Source: Cyclostephanos tholiformis
Lineage: Eukaryota; Bacillariophyta; Thalassiosirophyceae; Thalassiosirales; Thalassiosiraceae
DNA length: 10,821 bases
Direction of reading: 5' to 3'
Assembly: GCA_036939975.1 (NCBI GenBank)
Contig: JALLPB010001189.1
Location: forward strand, 1 to 10,821
The notes beneath the pieces are model-generated. The model was not told where the DNA came from. It searched no databases and saw only the letters and a list, made by a program, of their open reading frames with translations. The position numbers were made by a program, and so were the translations under genes. Of the stretch, positions 1 through 6,607 are shown one piece after another (within the stretch, counting starts at the first letter, position 1; each line of letters opens with the position of its first letter).

Positions 1-5
1 TTCGT

Positions 6-50
6 TGACGCAGATTATATATAATCCAGAATTATATATAATCTGCGTCA
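6..50. repeat. Perfect palindrome, 20-bp arms, 5-nt spacer
   Basis: Bases 6-25 (TGACGCAG followed by an AT-alternating stretch) are exactly the reverse complement of bases 31-50, separated by CCAGA. The pairing stops sharply on both sides: 5 and 51 do not pair. It could form a cruciform or RNA hairpin, be the remnant of a short inverted-repeat element, or be a paired regulatory site (each arm carries a TGACG core, which bZIP factors often bind). It lies about 140 bp before the chosen KDSR start. Only the structure is seen; the role is unknown. Confidence 0.9.
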
Positions 51-190
51 CACATAAGAGTCCATCCTGTCGGCGGCACAATCATAATTTTCGTATCAAC
101 CTACTGTACCTCTTTGGAAAAGATTTTTTCCGGGGGAACGGGGCGGAAAAAGCGGGCCTACACTCGCTTTTCGCATGCATTCCAAGCACA

Positions 191-1529
191 ATGACGCTTC
201 CGCACGGCCTACGATTGCTCGCCGCCGGTATACTCGCCCTCCCCGCCCTCCTCCTCCTAGTAACGATAGCGCCAGTCGTGGCCATCCTATCCATCCCGAG
301 CCTCGCCATCCTCGTCCGACGGAGGCGCGATTTCACCATCCCACGGATAATCCTCGCTAGCCCTCCCCGTGGGAATCGCAACGCGCCGCTCCTACGTCAC
401 GCGGTGGTAACGGGGGGTAGCAGCGGCATCGGACTATCGATCGCCATCGAGCTAGCAAGGAGGGGATGCCATAACATCACGCTCGTGGCGAGGAGGGAGG
501 ATCAGCTCGCGGATGCGAGGCGATCGGTGGAGGGGGCGGCGGCATCCTCGACCTCGGAAAATGGGACGGTCGCCGTCGTGGTCCGAACCGTCTCGGTGGA
601 CGTGACGAATTATTCGGCATTGGAGGGATCCATCGATAAACTGATACTCGAGGGGGTCGATGAGAATGACGCGGCGAGGGACGATCGACGGGGCCCGCCG
701 GGTCCGCCCACCCTCCTCTTCCACTGCGCGGGTTACTCGAATCCTCTCGCCTTCGCGGACCTGTCGGCCGCCGACTTCCGCGATATGGCGGACGTCAATT
801 ACCTCGGTTCCGTCCACGTCGTCAAATCCATCCTGCCCCACATGACGAGGGGGGGGGGTGGGAACATAATTCTGACGTCGTCCATGTCCGGACAGGCTGG
901 AACGTACGGCTACTCGGCGTATTCGCCGACGAAGTTCGCATTGCGCGGATTCGCCGAATGCCTGTCGATGGAATTGGCGGCGAATGGTTCGAACGTGCAC
1001 ATATCGTTGTCGTACCCCCCCGATACGAGGACGCCCGGTTACGAAAACGAGAACAGGAACAAGCCGGAGGAATGCCGTCTGATCAGCGAGAGCGCCGGAG
1101 TTTGGGATCCCGATGTGTACGTTTTCTCGTAGCGCTCGATGATCGAGGCGTTCGTTGCCCGATCCACGACGTTTATTTTTCTTTTTGATTTGTTTTTTCC
1201 TCTCCCCTAACCCACCGAATTCTTTACATTGTACCTGCGACGAATGCAGTGTCGGAAGAGGGATAGTCGACAAGGCGCTGCGTGCCAATCCACCCTTCGA
1301 TATATATTTCGGAATCGACGGGTGGATGTTGTCGATACTAACGTCCGGAATGACCCCGGTAACTTCCGAATTCGATGCAATTTGTCAGGTCGCCATGATG
1401 GGCCTGCTAAGGCTCGTATCTCTTTTCTATCTCATGGACTTCGGACGAATAACCCAAGGCTGCAACGCGGCTTCGGCTACTACTCGCACGCCCAAGGAGG
1501 CGCAAACATATTCATGTAAGGATGATTAA
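191..1529 (+). CDS. KDSR: 3-ketodihydrosphingosine reductase (short-chain dehydrogenase), two exons
   Basis: The likely product reduces 3-ketodihydrosphingosine to dihydrosphingosine with NADPH, the second step of sphingolipid synthesis, at the ER membrane with the active site facing the cytosol. Exons are 191-1116 and 1250-1529, joined within codon 309, giving 401 aa. Seen: a hydrophobic N-terminal segment (about residues 8-40) followed by an RRRR anchor; the cofactor loop TGGSSGIG (74-81); a CAG motif replacing NAG/NCAG; Ser231, Tyr244 and Lys248 in SDR spacing; and the KDSR-specific stretches YPPDTRTPGYENENR and RLISES. After the splice the frame continues with VVGRGIVDKAL, then WMLSILTSGMTPVTS and a hydrophobic C-terminal segment, matching the KDSR family tail and not a generic SDR. 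ATG 191 was chosen because it starts the membrane segment. An in-frame ATG at 5 would read through the palindrome and give an implausible leader. A run of ten G (849-858) lies in exon 1. The C-terminal tail after about residue 375 is not conserved. Confidence 0.9.
1117..1249 (+). other. Intron of KDSR (133 bp)
   Basis: The donor is GTACGT directly after GAT-GT, and the acceptor is GCAG before TGTCGG. Without splicing, exon 1 runs into a TAG at 1130-1132. Splicing restores a KDSR-like alignment without a gap (DPDVVGRGIVDKAL). The intron is phase 2, and a pyrimidine-rich tract (about 1160-1207) lies inside it. Confidence 0.87.
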
Positions 1530-1639
1530 TCGCACTTAGTTTATCTCTTTTCTATCTCATGGACTTAGCCTGTTACGCGGCTTTGGCTACGCTTCACAAG
1601 CCCAATAAGGAGCAAAAGGATTCATGGACGGATGATTAG
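1417..1639 (+). repeat. Degenerate tandem duplication of the KDSR terminal exon
   Basis: Bases 1417-1441 recur exactly at 1542-1566. Bases 1461-1528 then align without gaps to 1571-1638 with 16 mismatches in 68. Copy B lacks 15 bp relative to copy A (offset 125 becomes 110), a multiple of three. Copy A holds the last codons and the TAA stop of KDSR (ending Asp-Asp-stop). Copy B is also open in the equivalent frame, reads SLFYLMDLACYAALATLHK and later ends Asp-Asp-TAG (1637-1639). An AG at 1538-1539 stands just before copy B, but I found no upstream donor that would join it in the right phase. It may be a relic, or an alternative 3' exon. Confidence 0.85.
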
Positions 1640-2188
1640 CCATGCTTAATCCAACGCCAGTTGCTTCGAAAGATGGCTTACGGCCAAAGGTATCGATTGC
1701 ATTGAGCATCACTGTGGGCTGTGCAATAATACTTGTGTTATCATGCCTGTCTAGCCAGAAATCACACTGTCGAAACTTTCTCAAGTATGTGGTCATCTTG
1801 TCCTGACTACATACCATCGCACTTTGGATCCTAGAAATTGGAATGTTTTAAGAAATTTGCAAGTCAACAGTATCATATATTGAAAAAAGAATCAATAACA
1901 CACAAAAGAATAGTACTCTCACAACCATAGCATTTTAACCCTTTCTCTCTACCTCTCTAGAAAGAGATGCATGCTCTTGTTTTTATTATTGCCTTTGCAT
2001 CATGTTGGACTTAAAGTAGAATAGGGGGGCATGGAGGATATGCCCGCTTTTTCCCCTTCCCCTTCGAAAAAAAACAAAAACTTCTCTGGGACCATCCCGC
2101 CACGCTGCCTCTCCTCCTCCTCGCTCCTTGCGCTCGACCGCAAACTTTACTTGGCTATTAAGCAGCCTACCGATCTCTACCTGCCGGC
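1640..2188. other. Intergenic region between KDSR and CFAP298
   Basis: About 550 bp separate the duplicated KDSR tail from the CFAP298 start. No conserved coding frame, RNA gene or clear repeat family is visible. A 76-codon open frame on the minus strand (1817-1587) has no recognisable features and partly overlaps the duplicated KDSR tail. Bases 2036-2188 turn pyrimidine-rich with runs of T/C and A (about 2049-2080). They probably contain the CFAP298 promoter and 5' UTR, though no firm core element can be named. Confidence 0.5.
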
Positions 2189-3150
2189 ATGGTACTGATC
2201 AACCTCAAATCAACGCTGGGCGCTAAAACCAACAATGACGAATTCCTTTACGAGACCAACGCGACAACAAAAGTAGATGAACTCATCGAATCATTGGTTG
2301 GAATTCACAACGCGCGTGTGCGCTCTTGCCTGGTAGCCGACGCCGTGAAAGCACTGGTCACATACGGGGTAGCGGAAAGCCCCGAAAGTGGTGGAACTCA
2401 TCGGGTAAGTGCCGCTTCCGCTGCCATTTCGATTGATATATTTGTTCGAATCTCCCAATGAAAATCGCAACTTTCTCGCAGGTCCAAGAATCGCTTGACA
2501 AAGAAAAGGAAGAGGAACCCAACTACGCGGTGGATCCATCCGGGTTGCGATCGGGACCACCACCAGATTCTCACGTGGCCGAAATTTTGATGCGAGCGGT
2601 CCAAACTTTGGAGGAATATGTCCATAAGAAACAAGTTCTAAACAAAGTTTGCCTGACTCTCGATGGCATAGAGAAAAATATCGCCAGTGTCCGTGATGCT
2701 GTGACTATTTCTTATCCTGCTGGGTTGCCAGAGTGGGATGCGGTGAGGATTGCATTAGACGAACCGGTTGAGAAGTTGCGAGGGTCAAACTTGGGAGGGA
2801 GTTTCATCGACGCCAAGGATGCATCACTTTGGACGTGTAACAAAGAGTTCCTTCGGGGGACGCTACTTTCCGACAGGCTGGGCAGCTGCAACGAGAAGAC
2901 GAAAGTGATTGCAAAGCTAACCACAAAAGGGTCTGGGCCGCCAGTGAGGGAGCCCATCGTAAGTGAAGCCGAGCGCAATGCCATGGCTGCATATTACTTC
3001 AAACGCCAGGAAGAGTTGAAGAGTCTTTCGAAGGCGGATGAAGATGATTATTTGAATTCTCAGTGGGCCGATCCGAAGGGCATGAAGAGGAATCTACAAG
3101 GGTTGACGGATGTCAAAACTCCTGGCGAGTTGTCGCGCCTTCCGTTTTAA
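2189..3150 (+). CDS. CFAP298: Cilia- and flagella-associated protein 298 (CFAP298/C21orf59/Kurly), two exons
   Basis: Proteins of this family are cytosolic factors needed for axonemal dynein arm assembly and motile cilia; the human protein has 290 aa. Exons 2189-2404 and 2482-3150 join in phase 0 to give 294 aa, close to the family length. The family signature is clear in the C-terminal half: YPAGLP (about 150-155), NEKTKVIAKL (209-218), GxGPPxREPI (222-231), YYFKRQEELK (243-252) and YLNSQWADPKGMKR (262-275). The N-terminus begins MVLINLK, matching the family's MVLLxVK opening, which fixes the start. The 3' end is convergent with the phosphomevalonate kinase gene, with 147 bp between the stops. 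Presence of this gene implies that the organism makes, or recently made, motile flagella at some life stage (inference). In a diatom this would point to a centric species with flagellate sperm. Confidence 0.94.
2405..2481 (+). other. Intron of CFAP298 (77 bp)
   Basis: The donor is GTAAGT after CGG (Arg72), and the acceptor is CTTTCTCGCAG before GTCCAAGAA. It is phase 0. An in-frame stop (TGA, 2459-2461) within the intron ends the unspliced reading frame. Removing the 77 bp joins the conserved N-terminal and C-terminal parts of CFAP298. Confidence 0.92.
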
Positions 3151-3297
3151 AGCATCCAGTTTTATTTCATCGACCAAGTTTGAATTGCAAAACCAAGAGA
3201 GGAGTGGATGTAATTAGGTTATAATCGACCGATGAAGCATACATCTAGACATTTAGTATTCCATTTACTTTTCTCGTGCTTGCACTTTGAAACAATA

Positions 3298-5580
3298 TCA
3301 CCATTTTAATTTAGTAGCACATAGGCCACCGCCGGAACCTGCAGCCCGTACAGAGAGCGGACACAAAACTCTCTCGTTACTTCCATCACTCATATCTCTC
3401 CAAAGGTTTCCGATCTGATCTCTAACTCGGTCGCTCTTCCCACCGCATGTTGCAGGACCCTTGACATATATCACAAACAGGGCATCGTACCCACCAGCCC
3501 CCGGAACGCCAGCGGCCACAACACCGGGGAGTGCCATGGTCGCATTCGCGACCGCAGTCTGCTCGTCGGGTTCCACCGGCACTCCAGCGGAATTTCCCAT
3601 CCCCTTCAAATTTTGTCTGCACTCCAAGAATGCCATTCGCAGGTCGGACAACTTCAAGGCTACATCCCACGAAGATCCCTCGAATAAGTGCCAACTCGAC
3701 GGCATTGGCTTCTTCCATTGTTCCGCCGTACGAATCGATATGATTTCGGCCCCATCCCTGCGTAGCCCGTCGTGGAAGGATTGGGAAGCGAATTGATCCG
3801 TCAAAAGGGAAACGATCCTCTTGTTGCAACGTTTCAAATCCTTCCAGTAGTAATCATCCATGAACCCCACCTTACGCTTCTTCTTCTTCCATTCTAGGAT
3901 CCCCCGTGCCATGGATGGACTCTCCGATCCCCCGCATATGTCCGCCATGAGTACCTCAAGGCCCGGTGGAAGGCTGAAGGGGGTGACGGTGCAGTCCCAT
4001 TCGTCAGAGTTCACCAGCGCAACTAGTCGTCTTGACAATTCTCCCGATAACTGCAGGTCATCTCCCTTTCCATCTCTTGACGACGATTCAACCCTCTCCA
4101 AGAACTCGTCGACGAAGGCCTCGGAAAATCGAGTGTAGATGTGAGTGCCGTAGACCGCGCTCGATATGTCGAACCCGCTGCCCACCTTACCCTGGGCGTA
4201 ACAGTGACAAATTTGAGAGAGATTGTGCGCGATTCTCAATCCATCGCGTCGTACCATATCTACGCAGCTTCCATCGGTCTCATCTCCCCCTCCACCATCC
4301 TCCATGTCAACTCTCGCGGGGAGGGAAACGACGCCGAAAAATTGCAGCAGCGCACCCACCAAGCTCGCGACCAACGCCGCGGAACTACCCATCCCCGTCT
4401 TGTTCACTATCAAGTCGCCAGTCGATTCGTCCTTGGGGCAGGGTAGGAACGGTTCCAACATTTCGAGACTGTGGGGCGTGAGGTCCAACCCCCTCTCCCG
4501 CAGGTTCGTAATTTGGGAATAAAAATCGTTATCGGCGCGCAGCTTAATCGCTAGCGCCAACGACATCGACGACGATCCCACGGAAGAAGGAGGCGCGAGG
4601 TCGGATATCGCGTATCGTCGTCGACGCTTGAGCCGCGAGTGGAATGCGCATCCGCCCATCGTTCGACGGATGTATCCCAATGCCAAGAGCAGACTACGCT
4701 CGACGAACTTGTTCGGATCGTGTCGATCATTCCTAGGACGCAATCGTAGCACGACGTCGTCGTCGTCATCGTGGTATACGCAGTCGTCGTCGTCGTCGTC
4801 GTCGTCGTTGGTCGTCGTCGTCGGCGGCGGCGTAGGATACGACAGGCTGTACGAGAAAACTCGATCGAATTGAGGACTGTATACGTCCAACGGCACGGAT
4901 TGGAAGGATCCGTCGTCGTCCACTGCGAGTACGTCATATTCGACATCGTGGGGCGGTCTAAATGCGATTGTGGCGTGAAAGCGACATCCCTCCATGGCCA
5001 ATACGACGCCCGGATTGGGCGATTCCAACACGAGGTATCCCCCCGCTATCAACGCCTTGCCCGGAGCGGAGACGGTGACTACGTCGGGGGAGGGGTGCGT
5101 TGTGTACGATATCCCGATCGTATCCTCCGCCGGCGACGATGGGACTCCTCCCGAGAACGATGTCCCCGACGGCATTCCATCGCATGCCGTCGTCGTGGTC
5201 GTCGTCGTGTCCTCGACGACGATCGCCGCCTCGATCTCGGCATCCTCGTCGTCGTTACGGGACGATCCTTTTTCCTCCATCGACGAGTGTCCCACGATAT
5301 GATTATTCGCACCGTCGTTCGCGGGCGATAGACTCAGTCGTCCCACGCGAATATCGCCGAATTTCGACTCGTCGTCATCATCGACGTAGCCATCGTCGTC
5401 GTCCTCCCATCCGTCCTCCGCCATCTCCCCGTCATACTCCTCCTCCATCTCCTCCATCTCGGCGTCCCCGGACGGGGTGGGATCTTCCTCTTCCGGGGAT
5501 TCTACATCTCCATCGTCATTTTCGTCGCCGAAGTTGGCATCGATCTTCACGGAGATGTCGGATAATATGCGGCTCCACAT
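3298..5580 (-). CDS. ERG8: Phosphomevalonate kinase (GHMP kinase) with long acidic N-terminal extension
   Basis: The product phosphorylates 5-phosphomevalonate to 5-diphosphomevalonate with ATP, in the mevalonate route to isoprenoids and sterols (cytosol or peroxisome). It is one 760-codon intronless frame. GHMP motifs in order: SAPGKALIAGGYLVL (171-185); the ATP loop KTGMGSSAA (394-402); GKVGSGFDISSAVYGT (464-479), typical of the ERG8 type; MGNSAGVPVEPDEQT (661-675); and the C-terminal glycine motif GVPGAGGYDALFVIY (691-705). Yeast Erg8 is about 450 aa. The excess here is residues 1 to about 165, which are rich in Asp/Glu and then Ser/Thr, plus insertions at about 250-285 (Thr and Asp runs) and 310-335 (basic). 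ATG 5580 is the first Met of the open frame and is preceded by an AT-rich strip. Translation could begin further in (Met101 or Met136) without losing the kinase. No targeting peptide is obvious. Confidence 0.93.
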   Translation of the reverse strand: MWSRILSDISVKIDANFGDENDDGDVESPEEEDPTPSGDAEMEEMEEEYDGEMAEDGWEDDDDGYVDDDDESKFGDIRVGRLSLSPANDGANNHIVGHSSMEEKGSSRNDDEDAEIEAAIVVEDTTTTTTTACDGMPSGTSFSGGVPSSPAEDTIGISYTTHPSPDVVTVSAPGKALIAGGYLVLESPNPGVVLAMEGCRFHATIAFRPPHDVEYDVLAVDDDGSFQSVPLDVYSPQFDRVFSYSLSYPTPPPTTTTNDDDDDDDDCVYHDDDDDVVLRLRPRNDRHDPNKFVERSLLLALGYIRRTMGGCAFHSRLKRRRRYAISDLAPPSSVGSSSMSLALAIKLRADNDFYSQITNLRERGLDLTPHSLEMLEPFLPCPKDESTGDLIVNKTGMGSSAALVASLVGALLQFFGVVSLPARVDMEDGGGGDETDGSCVDMVRRDGLRIAHNLSQICHCYAQGKVGSGFDISSAVYGTHIYTRFSEAFVDEFLERVESSSRDGKGDDLQLSGELSRRLVALVNSDEWDCTVTPFSLPPGLEVLMADICGGSESPSMARGILEWKKKKRKVGFMDDYYWKDLKRCNKRIVSLLTDQFASQSFHDGLRRDGAEIISIRTAEQWKKPMPSSWHLFEGSSWDVALKLSDLRMAFLECRQNLKGMGNSAGVPVEPDEQTAVANATMALPGVVAAGVPGAGGYDALFVIYVKGPATCGGKSDRVRDQIGNLWRDMSDGSNERVLCPLSVRAAGSGGGLCATKLKW
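4783..4820. repeat. (GTC)n trinucleotide tract coding Asp run in phosphomevalonate kinase
   Basis: About eight GTC units, then a short break, then about four more precede GGCGGC. On the coding strand they read GAC and give the Asp and Thr runs of residues 254-266. Related GTC/CGT-rich stretches at about 4756-4770, 5188-5222 and 5370-5405 encode other Asp or Thr runs. Such tracts are prone to slippage, so length polymorphism is likely. Confidence 0.85.
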
Positions 5581-5690
5581 GACGACGATAATTAATTAAT
5601 ATATTTTATTGTAGAAAAAACTTTTTATTTGCACCCATTTTTTGGAAGCCGGGAGCAGTCGACCTACTCATTTTTACATGTTGCCTGCCT
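5581..5690. promoter_or_regulatory. Phosphomevalonate kinase upstream strip / element border region
   Basis: An AT-rich strip with TTAATTAATATATTTTA just upstream of the phosphomevalonate kinase start (transcribed leftward) could supply its core promoter. It is the only non-element DNA that can do so if the MULE starts near 5631-5691. No consensus element is certain. Confidence 0.35.
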
Positions 5691-6492
5691 GCATCATAAT
5701 TAATTTTTTTTTTTGAAATTAGGGCATCACTTTTTTTTTGTAATATTTTTGTCCGTACTATTTGACGAATGTAGAATAATAATGCATCACCAATTGTTAA
5801 AAAGAATAAATTTGCATCACCAAACATTCTAAAGTTTTTGTTTGCACCACTAATTAAAATGAAGGGATATTTCGACATCATTATATGTATTCGTGAAAGG
5901 AAATCAATTGATAGTCTCTTGGGCCTGTCTGAATTTGTCATACCATCTCAATTTAACTTTGTTTTAGTTTGCCACATCATATTTAAAAGAATAGATTTGC
6001 ATCACCAATTTATTCTGCCAAATTATTTTTGCATCACTAATTTAGTAACCTAGTATTAGTTTGCCACATCAAATGTGATTGAATCTCATTGCATCACTAA
6101 TTTATTCCGCTTGATTTTTTTGCATCACGAAATTGTTCGTTTGTTATATGTTTGCATCATTGACACCGCCAAGCCTACTTACCAGTTTTAAATGTGCCAC
6201 ATCTTAGAGTAGGTGGTAATCTCTTTGCATCACTAAAAGATTCAATGTGACGTTTTGTGCATCACCAAAATGGCTAAGCCGCTTTGACCATTTTTAGTTT
6301 GCCACGTCGCCTTAACTGTTTTGTTTTTGCATCACTCTTTGTTTTCAACGGATACTGATGCATCACGTGTTTGTAATATAAGTATATTTTACCATCACTA
6401 TAATATAAAATACGATTTACCCGCCCCCCCCCCTTATTTTTTAGAATTTTTGTGCATCACTATTTTAAATCTAAATATTATTCGAGCATCAC
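5691..6492 (+). repeat. Degenerate array of GCATCAC motifs spaced about 31 bp
   Basis: The exact heptamer starts at 5724, 5784, 5814, 5999, 6031, 6091, 6122, 6227, 6259, 6329, 6360, 6454 and 6486. One-mismatch forms start at 5691, 5844, 5875, 6154 and 6392. Gaps between neighbours are mostly 30-33 bp or about 60-62. Most copies follow a T run and continue with YAA or TAATTTA. A second motif, TTTGCCACATCA-like (GCC at 5971, 6063, 6196, 6301), stands 28-31 bp before the next GCATCAC. The units look like a decayed ~31-bp minisatellite. They fill most of the 998-bp space between the phosphomevalonate kinase and transposase starts. A C10 run sits at 6424-6433. Confidence 0.85.
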
Positions 6493-6565
6493 TAATTACC
6501 TTCTTGCCATTCTCTTCTGTGAGGCACATCTCTTCTCCAGAATCTTGATCTCACCTCACACCATC

Positions 6566-6607
6566 ATGTTTTGCTGTCATGGCCCGCACCACCGCACAAA
6601 GAGGTAA
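6566..6607 (+). promoter_or_regulatory. Short upstream ORF overlapping the transposase start
   Basis: ATG at 6566 opens a 13-codon frame, in another register from the transposase, and stops at TAA 6605-6607. It therefore overlaps the first nine codons of the transposase frame (ATG 6579). If the transcript starts upstream of 6566, ribosomes would meet this ATG first. It could lower transposase translation; equally it may lie in a weak context and be skipped. Seen in sequence; the role is inferred. Confidence 0.4.

Noticed and set aside
5..190. In-frame N-terminal extension of KDSR from ATG 5
   Set aside because: It would translate the palindrome and a non-conserved leader; the family begins with the hydrophobic segment that follows ATG 191.
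849..858. Run of ten G in KDSR exon 1 as a possible frameshift
   Set aside because: The frame is conserved on both sides (HMTRGGGGNIILTSS), so no shift is needed; only a sequencing risk.
452..1288. 278-codon open frame on the minus strand opposite KDSR
   Set aside because: It is antisense to a well-conserved SDR gene, Arg-rich and low in recognisable motifs, as expected for the shadow frame of CpG-rich coding DNA. It also crosses the intron and splice sites.
1706..1712. Single GCATCAC copies outside the element (also at 2819-2825)
   Set aside because: Isolated heptamers are expected by chance at this sequence length and show no phasing.
1587..1817. 76-codon minus-strand frame downstream of KDSR
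   Set aside because: No motif or coding character is visible and it overlaps the duplicated KDSR tail.
4771..5331. 186-codon plus-strand frame rich in Val and Arg
   Set aside because: It is the antisense reading of the trinucleotide tracts coding Asp and Thr in phosphomevalonate kinase.
5606..5941. 111-codon minus-strand frame in the motif array
   Set aside because: It is AT-rich, low complexity and spans repeat units; no family resemblance.
5691..6492. CRISPR-like array (short repeats about every 31 bp)
   Set aside because: The repeated word is only 7-12 bp and degenerate, spacing varies, no cas genes are present, and the setting is eukaryotic.
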